A stretch of 20,999 nt of DNA from a virus, in the IMG/VR virus record IMGVR_UViG_3300025094_000035, positions 1 through 20,999 of that record; one strand, given 5' to 3'. Position 1 is the first letter of the stretch, and the number at the start of each line of letters is the position of its first letter. Both the position numbers and the translations under genes were made by a program. Below are positions 6,990 to 13,234 of this stretch, one piece after another. The notes under the pieces are model-generated. The model saw only the letters and a list, made by a program, of their open reading frames with translations, was not told the origin of the DNA and did not search any database.

Positions 6990-7249
6990 GCTGCTCTCCA
7001 GATGAATGCCGCCACCACGACGGCTGCCCCAAGGGTTAAGGCGGCCACCATGATGGCCTGGGCCTGGCGGGCTTTAGCCGCGGCTTCCAACATGGCCCGT
7101 TCCTGAGCCAGTTTCGCGGCTTCCAGCTGGGCCTGGGCCATCTGTTGTTGGGACTCCAGGGCCATACGCTCCTGATCCGTAAAGATCCAGTCATCTAACA
7201 GATTGCCGATTGCACCGGCACCAGCTGCAATGCCCGCCAGGATCTCCAT
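6986..7249 (-). CDS. TM/coiled-coil protein, paralogue of the upstream gene
   Basis: An 87-residue protein from ATG 7249 behind GAGGGAGTAAGC. The N-terminus is hydrophobic and Gly/Ala-rich (ILAGIAAGAGAIGNLL), followed by DWIFTDQERMALE. A long Gln/Ala-rich helix runs over about residues 30-65, and a C-terminal TM helix over about 66-85 (IMVAALTLGAAVVVAAFIW). It shares order and motif (IFT-[DE]-QER, coiled coil, C-terminal TM) with the 107-residue product encoded just upstream. Both look like small virion membrane proteins that may stack or hetero-oligomerise through the coiled coil. Confidence 0.7.
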   Translation of the reverse strand: MEILAGIAAGAGAIGNLLDDWIFTDQERMALESQQQMAQAQLEAAKLAQERAMLEAAAKARQAQAIMVAALTLGAAVVVAAFIWRAA

Positions 7250-7253
7250 ATGC

Positions 7254-7577
7254 TTACTCCCTCAAGAGCAGGACCAACACGACCACGACAGCTCCCCCCG
7301 CCAGCAGCCAGGCCCAGATGGGGACGCGCGGCTGAGTTTCAATGCCGGCCTGACGTGCTTTCTCCATCTCGGCCAGATACTGGAGCCGCTGAAGCTCAGC
7401 CTGGGCCCTTTCCTGCTCGGTGAAGATGTAGGGATCGAGCACTGAAGATAACTGGCCTGCCCCTACAAGGAGCTGCTGCCAGAGGGGGAGGTCATTTCCC
7501 CCTAGAGGGAAGGGATTCGCCGTGGGGGAAGAGGCGTTGAAGGAATTGGCAATGCTGAAGTCGTAGCTGCCGCCCAT
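7254..7577 (-). CDS. TM/coiled-coil virion protein with IFTEQER motif
   Basis: A 107-residue protein from ATG 7577, preceded by a purine-rich GGGGGG tract. A Ser/Asn/Pro-rich N-terminal region (about 1-30) leads to a helix and then LDPYIFTEQERAQAELQ, a coiled segment, a short linker and a C-terminal TM helix (IWAWLLAGGAVVVVLVLLL). It immediately follows the large capsid protein gene. Its motif and topology match the next gene, pointing to duplication. Possible role: link between capsid lattice and internal membrane. Family not known to me. Confidence 0.7.
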   Translation of the reverse strand: MGGSYDFSIANSFNASSPTANPFPLGGNDLPLWQQLLVGAGQLSSVLDPYIFTEQERAQAELQRLQYLAEMEKARQAGIETQPRVPIWAWLLAGGAVVVVLVLLLRE

Positions 7578-7587
7578 AACGCCCCCC

Positions 7588-8472
7588 TTACAGGCCGCCC
7601 CTAGCCTCGATCTCCGCCAACCTCACGAGACGGCCCTTATCCACCACCTCAATCCGCCGAGCCAGGGCCGCGATCTGGATGTAGTGCCCGGCCCGCTCGT
7701 TCCAGACGATGGGGGTGTTCTGGGTGAAGACCTCCAGCACCAGGCGGGTGCCGGGCACCAGCTCCACCTGCTGGGGCCAGGCGATCATGGTTTCCAGGTT
7801 GTTCTGGTCGATGGCGTGCATTGTGGCAAAGGACTGGTTGAACACCGTGGCCACGCTGTCGTCCACCCCGCCCCCGTCCCGGGCCACCCGGAGGCGGAAC
7901 TGGCCATCCCCGTGCACGTAGTAGACCTCAATGCCCTGAGGATCAGTGACCCCGGCGGGCTCCTGGATGGTCACGTCTCCCGTGTTGTAGTTAACGCTCA
8001 CGATCGGGATTGCCTGCCATACCCCGCCCACTTTGGCCCAAGCGGCGATCTCTGGATGGTACACGCTGGGCAAGGTGGGCTTCCCTTGAGGAGTTTGCAC
8101 GAGACCAGGCAGGTTGACCGTGCGGTTGGCGGCAGAAGCCAGGTTCTGGCCTGCAAAGACCTTCTGCCCTTTGATGTAAATCCGCAAACGGCGCTCCTGG
8201 GCCAGGATGCGGAAGTGGGCAGTCTCCGGGGTGCGCATTTGGGCCACAGGGAAGTATTCGTTGGCCCGGTAGGCCAGACCCGTGGCCTCAAAATCCTCGT
8301 TGTCGATCCAGGTGAAGCCCCAGACCCCCACCTGCACCGCCGCCGGGGGAGGCGGGGGAGGGGCCACCGGGGCCTGGGCGGGTTGCACCTGGGGCACGTC
8401 CCCCCGGAAGACGTCCAGCCCCCGCCCGAAGGCCTGGCCCACGCCCCGACGGATCCGTTCAAGTAAGCTCAT
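7588..8472 (-). CDS. Large major capsid protein, P23-77 VP17-like (single vertical jelly roll)
   Basis: A 294-residue protein from ATG 8472 behind a strong GAGGAGGTG site. Residues 1-22 form a basic amphipathic helix (MSLLERIRRGVGQAFGRGLD) likely to contact the internal membrane. Residues 28-45 are a Pro/Ala linker, and the rest is beta-rich with no TM, consistent with a jelly-roll capsid subunit plus an insertion or turret region. In P23-77-type viruses the capsid is built from a small (VP16) and a large (VP17) single-jelly-roll protein encoded next to each other. Order, spacing and length (about 290 residues as I recall for VP17) all match. Identification rests on context and size rather than alignment. 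Confidence 0.75.
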   Translation of the reverse strand: MSLLERIRRGVGQAFGRGLDVFRGDVPQVQPAQAPVAPPPPPPAAVQVGVWGFTWIDNEDFEATGLAYRANEYFPVAQMRTPETAHFRILAQERRLRIYIKGQKVFAGQNLASAANRTVNLPGLVQTPQGKPTLPSVYHPEIAAWAKVGGVWQAIPIVSVNYNTGDVTIQEPAGVTDPQGIEVYYVHGDGQFRLRVARDGGGVDDSVATVFNQSFATMHAIDQNNLETMIAWPQQVELVPGTRLVLEVFTQNTPIVWNERAGHYIQIAALARRIEVVDKGRLVRLAEIEARGGL

Positions 8473-8481
8473 GACACCTCC

Positions 8482-9003
8482 TCAAAGGGTGGGGTTGGAG
8501 TTGTCCACGCCCACCGGAAGCTCAATGCGGGTCCTGGGATCATTGAGGTTCACCGTGACGCCCGCGGGGGCCTCCACGTACACCTCCAAGGTGTCCCCCT
8601 CCCGGAAGACCAGGCCCGTGGGGGGCGTGGGGGCCCGCAGGGGGGATGCGGTCTGCAGGATGTTCTGGTAGAACTTCGTATCCCTGAGCTGGGCCTCGCT
8701 TAAGTCGTAGTAGCTGGCGTACTGGGCCTTGATGAGGAACTCAGGGAAGTCAAAGCCCTTGGTGCGCTTGGCAAAGAAGACGTCCGTGGTGTGGGGAAGC
8801 TGGTTGCCCGCGGTGTCGTACAGCTTCAGGATGATGGGGACAGGGTTAGGGATCACCCAAGCTGCCCCCGCGGGCACCACGAACTCGCCCACCTTCACCC
8901 GCTGCGTGCCGCTGTAGGTCCGAAACTCGGGGCCGGACCGCAGGATGGTCACGGGCCGCGCCCCAGGCCGAAGTGCCTTGATCCGGTTGAACGCCTCCTG
9001 CAT
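8482..9003 (-). CDS. Small major capsid protein, P23-77 VP16-like (single jelly roll)
   Basis: A 173-residue protein from ATG 9003, preceded by AAGGAGGCAAAG. It is beta-rich, with no TM or signal, and opens with an N-terminal helix ([14 protein letters not shown]). It ends 9 bp before the large capsid gene. The length equals what I recall for VP16 of P23-77 (173), whose single vertical jelly roll forms the base of every capsomer and whose dimers stitch capsomers together. Segments such as [21 protein letters not shown] and [18 protein letters not shown] are alternating hydrophobic strands as expected. The strong ribosome site fits high expression. Confidence 0.75.
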   Translation of the reverse strand: MQEAFNRIKALRPGARPVTILRSGPEFRTYSGTQRVKVGEFVVPAGAAWVIPNPVPIILKLYDTAGNQLPHTTDVFFAKRTKGFDFPEFLIKAQYASYYDLSEAQLRDTKFYQNILQTASPLRAPTPPTGLVFREGDTLEVYVEAPAGVTVNLNDPRTRIELPVGVDNSNPTL

Positions 9004-9013
9004 CTTTGCCTCC

Positions 9014-9430
9014 TTAGTCGATGTTCAAAATCGCCATGACGAGGTTCGCAAACGACCCTGCCGCCACGCCTAAGCCGATGTAATCCACCATCGGGTCATC
9101 GGTCAGCTTGTTGTTGATGAGCAAGGAACCCAGGATCACCCCGCTGAGGTTCAAGAGGATGCGGTTGGTATAGGCGTTGCTCACCTCTTTCGTGGTGTCG
9201 GGCTTGCCGTCAGGACCTACCTGGTAGTAGTGGATGCGCCCATCCGGCCCCTTGGCCGCCCACCCGAAGAGGTCCCGCCGACTGGAGTAGAGGCTCTTCC
9301 TGGCCAGGTAGGCCCCTAGTACCCCCAGGCTCACCGAGACCACAATGGGGTTCTGCACCACCTCCAGCGGGTTGGAGGTTTGGGCCAGCTTGCGCATGTC
9401 CTGCGCCGCGATTGCCGCCGTGTCCGCCAT
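9014..9430 (-). CDS. Virion membrane protein, VP15-like by position
   Basis: A 138-residue protein from ATG 9430 behind AAGGAGGGCGA. Predicted hydrophobic segments lie at about 28-43 ([16 protein letters not shown]), 88-106 ([16 protein letters not shown]) and 115-136 ([19 protein letters not shown]). A polar loop between the first two contains [19 protein letters not shown]. It is the gene just before the two capsid genes and after the packaging ATPase spacer, the place where P23-77-type genomes have a small structural membrane protein. The VP15 name is positional, not based on sequence comparison. Confidence 0.65.
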   Translation of the reverse strand: MADTAAIAAQDMRKLAQTSNPLEVVQNPIVVSVSLGVLGAYLARKSLYSSRRDLFGWAAKGPDGRIHYYQVGPDGKPDTTKEVSNAYTNRILLNLSGVILGSLLINNKLTDDPMVDYIGLGVAAGSFANLVMAILNID

Positions 9431-9583
9431 TCGCCCTCCTTACGAGGGCCATGGTGGGCGGGGCAGGGGGAAAGAGAAAAGGGCGCGGCGGTGCGCTCAG
9501 CGGGAGGTGCGGGGCGGAGATGCAGGGCGACAAAGGTGCGAGGCGGAGATGCGCCGCGCACCTCCGCCTCGGGGAAACGGGCT
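9431..9583 (-). promoter_or_regulatory. 153-bp repeat- and hairpin-rich spacer between ATPase and capsid genes
   Basis: The largest gene-free stretch in the window. It holds two direct copies of AGGTGCGNGGCGGAGATGC (9505-9523 and 9534-9552, 29 bp apart) and an inverted partner (9557-9570). Two mutually exclusive stems are possible: 9534-9540 with 9557-9563 (7 bp), or 9540-9548 with 9562-9570 (9 bp). No convincing -10/-35 is visible on the minus strand. The 3' part carries the capsid operon ribosome site. A terminator, an RNA-processing site or a regulator-binding site upstream of the most highly expressed genes are the options. Confidence 0.55.
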
Positions 9584-10264
9584 CTAGGACGCTAGGGGCA
9601 CGTACACTCGCCGCCTGGGGTCCCGCGGGTCCCGCAAGACCAATCCTGCCCGGTCCCGGTCCAGGTCCTTCACCCCGTACTCAGGGGGGAGGCCTCCCTC
9701 GGGGCGCTTGAGCCCCGCCACCCGCTCCCCCAGCTCGGGAAACATCTCTGCCACCGCCCGCACCTCGTTGGGCTCCGACACCCGGAAGGTGACCAGGTGG
9801 GAGGCCTGGCGGCGCACCCCGGGATCAATGCCCCCCACTGCCCCCCGCATCATCTGGGTCACGAAGATCACAGAATGGCCGGCCTCGCGGCCTCCCGTCA
9901 GCACCTCGAAGAGCCCCCGGGGTACCTGCCCCCTGGGGAAGAACTGGTGGGCCTCGTCCACCACCAGGAGGACGTCTTTCAATCGCATGACCTCCTGGCC
10001 CAGGGCGTCCAGGAATCTGCGGGGGTCATAGCCCGTCACGTGGAAGTGCACCCGGGTGTGGCGCTTGAGGGCAGGCCCGGGGTCCCCCTCCTCCCCCACG
10101 CGGTAGCGCCCCTCTGCCAGATCCCAGAACTCCGTCTTGCGGTTCACGATGACCAGGCGGCGGAAGCGGCCTTCCATGCCCTGCACGATTTGCCGGGCCA
10201 GGGTGCTCTTCCCCGAGCCTGACTTACCGATGATGAGGATGCGGAAGGTCTGCCTACCGCCCAT
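9584..10264 (-). CDS. Genome-packaging ATPase (FtsK/HerA superfamily, A32-like)
   Basis: A 226-residue P-loop ATPase that would translocate viral DNA into the preformed membrane-containing capsid. The Walker A motif GKSGSGKST is at residues 13-21 and Walker B LLVVDEAH at 99-106. The segment TGGREAGHSVIFVTQ (123-137) supplies the Arg/His and sensor Gln typical of HerA/FtsK-type packaging ATPases of internal-membrane phages (PRD1 P9, P23-77 type). At about 225 residues it is the right size and lacks the extra domains of host HerA or FtsK. ATG 10264 lies inside the end of the PIN gene (11-bp overlap), so translation may be coupled. No terminase genes are present, consistent with this packaging mode. 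Confidence 0.9.
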   Translation of the reverse strand: MGGRQTFRILIIGKSGSGKSTLARQIVQGMEGRFRRLVIVNRKTEFWDLAEGRYRVGEEGDPGPALKRHTRVHFHVTGYDPRRFLDALGQEVMRLKDVLLVVDEAHQFFPRGQVPRGLFEVLTGGREAGHSVIFVTQMMRGAVGGIDPGVRRQASHLVTFRVSEPNEVRAVAEMFPELGERVAGLKRPEGGLPPEYGVKDLDRDRAGLVLRDPRDPRRRVYVPLAS

Positions 10265-10676
10265 AACGAGAAACGAGCTTCAAAAAACTGCTGAGGCCGA
10301 TAATCTTTGTCCCCGCCATCTTTTTGAGTTTAAGTAGGTCATCCTTATCCCCTGTCACCAGGTAGTTGGCCTCTCCGGCCAGGGCGATCCCTAGGATGAT
10401 ATTGTCGTCAGGATCAGGGGAGTGCTTCACCCCGGATTGGGGCTTGACCATCACGGCAACTTCCCGAAAGTGATTAATGAAAGTACCCACCTCCGCCCGG
10501 CTCAAGACCCCAGGGAACTTTTCCCGAAGCACCCGTTTCAGCTCAGCGATTTGCTCTTTGGAGGAGAGGATGTCAAAAGCCTCTTCCTCCAAACCGAAGT
10601 GGCGTACCAGCCGGTGGGCTTTGCCCTTGGTCAGCAGGGCAGCGATGAGGACGTTGGTGTCAAGAACGACCCTCAA
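10254..10676 (-). CDS. PIN-domain toxin (VapC-like putative RNase)
   Basis: A 140-residue single PIN domain, the usual length for putative TA-system PIN toxins. It has VVLDTNVLIAAL with the first catalytic Asp at D6, and an acidic cluster SPDPDDNIILGIALAG (D90/D91). LVTGDKDDLL (D110) supplies the last metal ligand, and a mid-protein Glu in SKEQIAELKRVL (E45) completes the acidic set. PIN toxins cleave RNA and are neutralised by a co-encoded antitoxin. The gene overlaps its antitoxin by 17 bp and the ATPase by 11 bp, an unusual embedding in virion genes. Probably an inserted stability or defence cassette. Confidence 0.85.
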   Translation of the reverse strand: MRVVLDTNVLIAALLTKGKAHRLVRHFGLEEEAFDILSSKEQIAELKRVLREKFPGVLSRAEVGTFINHFREVAVMVKPQSGVKHSPDPDDNIILGIALAGEANYLVTGDKDDLLKLKKMAGTKIIGLSSFLKLVSRYGR

Positions 10677-10869
10677 GATGGGCGAAAACCTCTTCCTCTG
10701 TTAACCCGGAACGCCCGGCCACCTGGCGCATGAACGCTGCCAACTCCTGCTTGGCCTTCTTCCGGCGGGCTTCCTCCCGCAGCAAGGCTTGGAGGCGGCG
10801 GCTCCAGCCGGGGCCGTAGGCCTCTTTGAAGCGCTCAATCTCCTTTTCCAAGGCGGCGGGCAAAGGCAT
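10660..10869 (-). CDS. Putative antitoxin partner of the PIN toxin
   Basis: A 69-residue, highly charged helical protein (MPLPAALEKEIERFKEAYG to GLTEEEVFAHLEGRS). Small size, a position directly upstream of and overlapping a PIN toxin, and a basic central helix fit an antitoxin, though no clear AbrB or RHH strand is visible. ATG 10869 has no Shine-Dalgarno sequence. Instead a TAGAAT box lies six bases upstream, so the mRNA probably starts at the A of the ATG, giving the cassette its own leaderless promoter. Antitoxins usually autorepress; no clear palindrome is seen at this promoter. Confidence 0.7.
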   Translation of the reverse strand: MPLPAALEKEIERFKEAYGPGWSRRLQALLREEARRKKAKQELAAFMRQVAGRSGLTEEEVFAHLEGRS

Positions 10870-10875
10870 ACTTCC

Positions 10876-10881
10876 ATTCTA
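10876..10881 (-). promoter_or_regulatory. -10 box of leaderless TA promoter
   Basis: The minus-strand sequence TAGAAT is followed by six bases (GGAAGT) and then the antitoxin ATG, placing the predicted +1 on the start codon. No good -35 hexamer is visible 16-18 bp upstream. The box lies in the 17-bp gap between the small membrane-protein gene and the antitoxin. Confidence 0.5.
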
Positions 10882-10886
10882 CGGGC

Positions 10887-11081
10887 TTACCTCTCTTGGT
10901 ACACCCGCCACAGCTCCCATCCGGCCCAGGCCGCTAAGGCAAAGGCCACCACCGCCTGGGCGGTCTCGCACTTGGGGCAACCCTTGCCCTCCCGCAGGTT
11001 CTTCGCCCGGCCCAGGCCCAGGTAAAGCCCCCCGGCCAGGACGGCCAGGAGGAAGGCGTTTTCCTTGGCAAACTCCATCAT
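10887..11081 (-). CDS. Small two-TM membrane protein
   Basis: A 64-residue protein starting at ATG 11081 (or 11078) behind AAGGAGGAGCAG. It is preferred over a longer overlapping frame because of its ribosome site and clean topology. TM1 lies at about 8-24 (NAFLLAVLAGGLYLGLG), followed by a basic loop with a CPKC pair (KNLREGKGCPKCETAQ). TM2 lies at about 42-58 (AVVAFALAAWAGWELWRVY). The loop Cys pair could bind metal or form a disulfide. Likely a virion or host-membrane component. Confidence 0.65.
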   Translation of the reverse strand: MMEFAKENAFLLAVLAGGLYLGLGRAKNLREGKGCPKCETAQAVVAFALAAWAGWELWRVYQER

Positions 11082-11092
11082 CTGCTCCTCCT

Positions 11093-11734
11093 TCAGGCGG
11101 TCCAGCGCGGCGGCTCAAAAAGCCTCCCCGCCTGGGCCTGCTTGGCCAAGAAGGCCTCGGGGTCCACGCAATAGGTGAGGACCTTTTGCCGGGCCTCCTC
11201 CCCGCCCCGGGGGAAGAAGCCCCAAAGCCCCTCACTAGCCGGGGGCTGACGTACGAATACGTCGAAGTGCAGGTGGCAGTAGCCGCCTATGGTCATCTTG
11301 CCGATGGTGCCGATCTGGGCTCCCGCAGGCACCACATCCCCACGGCGCACCAGGATGTCCCGCAGGTGGCCGTACCGGGTCCACACCGCGGCGTGGGGGT
11401 GCCAGATGACAACCACATTCCCCCACACGCCGGGCAGGCGGCCCGCGAAGACTACGCGGCCATCGGTCATGGCGTGGACGGGCTGGCCGCAGTCCGTGTC
11501 CCCTCCCCCAGGACCGTTTAGGTCTATGCCCGTGTGCCAGTATCCGGGCGGGACCAAGCCAGGTATGCCCCGGTAGTAATCGGGGTCCAAAAACCGCACA
11601 TCGGGCCTGGGCTTCCTGGGGTTGATGGGCCAGAAATATCGCCCGCTACGGGGTACTGTCGGCTCGCTCATCCGGGTCACCCCCATGAGGGCTAGGCCCA
11701 CTAGACCTAGCAGCACGTACATCCAGTAGGGCAC
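11093..11734 (-). CDS. Membrane-anchored M23 (LytM-type) endopeptidase
   Basis: A 213-residue zinc metallopeptidase predicted to cut peptidoglycan cross-links. The start chosen is GTG 11734, with GGAGG five bases upstream; ATG 11746 lacks a site. N-terminal TM at about residues 6-19. The M23 ligands are visible: HTGIDLNG (H67, D71), YGHL (H123) and HLHFDVF (H154, H156), with the usual G-G-V/N-V-V-x-I strand (VWGNVVVIWH) and VKxGDxV-like RRGDVVPAGAQIG. Cys residues may form a disulfide. Located among virion genes, it could be the entry hydrolase, while the transglycosylase at the operon end acts in lysis, or the reverse. Confidence 0.9.
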   Translation of the reverse strand: MPYWMYVLLGLVGLALMGVTRMSEPTVPRSGRYFWPINPRKPRPDVRFLDPDYYRGIPGLVPPGYWHTGIDLNGPGGGDTDCGQPVHAMTDGRVVFAGRLPGVWGNVVVIWHPHAAVWTRYGHLRDILVRRGDVVPAGAQIGTIGKMTIGGYCHLHFDVFVRQPPASEGLWGFFPRGGEEARQKVLTYCVDPEAFLAKQAQAGRLFEPPRWTA

Positions 11735-12194
11735 GCACACCTCCATACGCTGCCGCGGCCAACACCACCCCGCCCAGGGCTACCCGCACCCAGGGGGGCA
11801 GGTTTTCCGCCTGGCCCATGCCTGGCAAGCGGTTTTTCCCGATGCCGTACTGGGCCAGCGCTTCCCCCACCTTGAGCATGTCCAGCACCTGGGCCGGGGG
11901 CAGGAAGGTGCTGGCCTGAAAGGCCCGCTGGAAGGCCTCCACCTCCTCGGGGGACTGGAGCCTCAGGCCCAAGGCCAGGAGCATGGCGGTACCGTTCGCC
12001 AGCTCCTCCCCGGTGAAGGGGATTACGGGCTCCAGGGCCGGGGGCAGGTCCTGGAAGCCGGGCTCCCCGGTTACCTGCGTGTCGTCTATGGGCTGGAAGC
12101 CAGGCTCACTCCCAGAGTCTGGGGGCGGGGGCCCGGGGGTCACTGACCCCGGGGGCGCTCCCTGTCCCGGCGTGGGTTCCGCTACCGCCTCCAC
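11646..12194 (-). CDS. Proline-rich, C-terminally anchored virion protein
   Basis: A 182-residue protein starting at GTG 12194 with GGGAGGAG upstream. Residues 1-55 are Pro/Gly-rich and acidic. A helical region (about 60-125) with EEVEAFQRAFQAST and VLDMLKVGEALAQYGIGKN precedes a short TM segment (about 138-158, VRVALGGVVLAAAAYGGVRALL) and a basic/polar tail. It overlaps the upstream gene by 89 bp in a different frame and the M23 gene by about 90 bp, which is extreme even here. No family is recognised; a minor capsid or membrane-associated protein is likely. Confidence 0.6.
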   Translation of the reverse strand: MEAVAEPTPGQGAPPGSVTPGPPPPDSGSEPGFQPIDDTQVTGEPGFQDLPPALEPVIPFTGEELANGTAMLLALGLRLQSPEEVEAFQRAFQASTFLPPAQVLDMLKVGEALAQYGIGKNRLPGMGQAENLPPWVRVALGGVVLAAAAYGGVRALLDVRAARSSGPSPHGGDPDERADSTP

Positions 12195-12543
12195 TCACTC
12201 CTCCCTTCATGCCCAGGGCCAGGCCCAGGACTACCGCCACCCCGGCCCCGAGGGCCGCCAGAAACCCCAGGGGGGTTTTCTTGACAGGGGGTGTGGCCGT
12301 TTGGGGTGGGTTTGCGTCCTGGACGGGGCCGCTGCCCTCACGTTCACCGGAGAAGGCCTCCGCGGATCCTGCGAATACCCCCCCTCCCACCATGGGCTGG
12401 GACTCCACGGCCTCCTCTAGGACGGGGTCCAGGGGGCCTTCCAAGGGAATGGCCCGCACCTCCTGGCTCCCTTCTGAAGCCCCCTCCTGTTCCAGCACGG
12501 CCTTATCGCCCAAAAGCTCCTCCGGCAAGCGGAGCTTTAACAT
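12106..12543 (-). CDS. Acidic protein with single TM and Gly-rich C-terminus
   Basis: A 145-residue protein from ATG 12543 behind GGAGGTAGGCC. The acidic N-terminal part (MLKLRLPEELLGDKAVLEQE onward) leads to a TM segment at about 92-111 (GFLAALGAGVAVVLGLALGM) and then a Gly/Ser/Pro-rich tail read from sequence that also encodes the start of the next gene. The tail after the TM looks low-information, so the gene might functionally end near the TM or be joined to the next frame by +1 shifting. Function unknown. Confidence 0.6.
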   Translation of the reverse strand: MLKLRLPEELLGDKAVLEQEGASEGSQEVRAIPLEGPLDPVLEEAVESQPMVGGGVFAGSAEAFSGEREGSGPVQDANPPQTATPPVKKTPLGFLAALGAGVAVVLGLALGMKGGVSGGGSGTHAGTGSAPGVSDPRAPAPRLWE

Positions 12544-12546
12544 GGC

Positions 12547-12594
12547 CTACCTCCGGGACTTCCTGCTCTTCTTCCGGGTCTTCCGCTTAGGCAT
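12547..12594 (-). CDS. 15-residue polybasic micropeptide
   Basis: A tiny ORF, ATG 12594 to TAG 12547, encoding MPKRKTRKKSRKSRR: ten Lys/Arg in fifteen residues. It has an excellent ribosome site (AAGGAGGAGAAGGT) and overlaps the upstream stop by 8 bp. Its own last codons supply the GGAGG site of the next gene. It exactly fills the otherwise empty gap of about 43 bp between two genes, so translation is plausible despite its size. Composition suggests binding to DNA or acidic lipid, comparable in concept to small basic core peptides of other icosahedral viruses. This is inference only. Confidence 0.55.
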   Translation of the reverse strand: MPKRKTRKKSRKSRR

Positions 12595-13132
12595 ACCTTC
12601 TCCTCCTTCCGCCCACCAGGGCCAGGGCCACCACGCCCAGGGCGGCCAGGCCCATGGCGCCAGCGCCTATCCCTGCTCCCGCCACGGCGATCCCCCGTGC
12701 AGGGGCGGGCACTAGCTCAACCGCCTCCTTCAGCTCGGAAATGATCCGCCACACCAAATAGAGCACCGCCGCCACCGCCGCCGCAGTGAGTACCACAGGC
12801 AGCACCGCGGGGTAGACGTACTCCTCCGTGCCCCCGTACCACACCATGGGCTGCGGGCACCGGGTGGAGCCGCACCCCCCGCCCCCGTAGGTCGGTGGCG
12901 TGGAGGCGTTCTGCGTGGAGGCCACCTTCAGGCGGATGACCAGGTCCGCCCCCCGCTTGCCCCAGTCCAGGACCCGGACCCCGGGGCCGTAGCGCTGCTG
13001 GAGCGCTTTCTCCAGGCCCGAACGGGTCACGCGGGAGATGTCCCCACCCTTGTGGGCTAGGACAAGCTCGTAGAGCTTCCCCGGCTGCAGGGGCGCATCC
13101 TTGCCCACGGGCACCCGTTGGTACTCCGCCAT
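12587..13132 (-). CDS. Two-TM structural membrane protein with basic tail
   Basis: A 181-residue protein from ATG 13132 (MAEYQRVPVGKD). Residues 1-72 form a soluble alpha/beta domain. A Cys/Gly-rich region (GGGGCGSTRCPQPM, about 83-96) precedes TM1 (about 107-128, YPAVLPVVLTAAAVAAVLYLVW). A short amphipathic stretch leads to TM2 (about 148-173), and the tail is GGRRRRYA. It is the first gene after the terminator and repeat region at 13133-13234. By position it could correspond to the abundant VP11-type membrane-associated protein of P23-77, but I cannot verify that. Confidence 0.65.
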   Translation of the reverse strand: MAEYQRVPVGKDAPLQPGKLYELVLAHKGGDISRVTRSGLEKALQQRYGPGVRVLDWGKRGADLVIRLKVASTQNASTPPTYGGGGCGSTRCPQPMVWYGGTEEYVYPAVLPVVLTAAAVAAVLYLVWRIISELKEAVELVPAPARGIAVAGAGIGAGAMGLAALGVVALALVGGRRRRYA

Positions 13133-13164
13133 GCCCCCATGCTGGGCGGGCGCAATGGGCGCAC

Positions 13165-13192
13165 AAAAGCCCGCCCCGGCGGTGCGGGGCGG
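13165..13192 (-). terminator. Intrinsic terminator ending the early operon
   Basis: On the minus strand an 8-bp perfect stem CCGCCCCG / CGGGGCGG (13185-13192 with 13171-13178) closes a 6-base loop and is followed by GCTTTTG. It lies downstream of the helix-hairpin-helix gene and upstream of the first virion gene. The U-tract is short (four), but the stem is all G-C. Confidence 0.6.
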
Positions 13193-13230
13193 AGATGCGC
13201 GGGGGAGGTGCGTCTCGGAGATGCGCCGCG
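13181..13230 (-). repeat. Two short direct repeats shared with the 9.5-kb spacer
   Basis: Copies at 13181-13198 (GGTGCGGGGCGGAGATGC) and 13206-13224 (AGGTGCGTCTCGGAGATGC) match the copies at 9505-9523 and 9534-9552. CGGAGATGCGCCGCG is identical at 13216-13230 and 9544-9558. These two places are the only gene-free spacers inside the leftward block. Confidence 0.65.
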
Positions 13231-13234
13231 GAGA

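Noticed and set aside
7684-8466. Long plus-strand open frame (260 codons) opposite the large capsid gene
   Set aside because: No ribosome site, low-complexity His/Gly/Pro-rich product; an antisense shadow of a GC-rich gene. The same applies to other long plus-strand frames left of 17.5 kb.
9505-9552. Direct repeats as a CRISPR array
   Set aside because: Only two imperfect copies, a spacer of about 10 bp and no cas genes.
10879-11235. 118-codon minus-strand frame over the small two-TM gene
   Set aside because: It lacks a ribosome site and overlaps the M23 gene end; the 64-codon frame has a strong site and clean TM helices.
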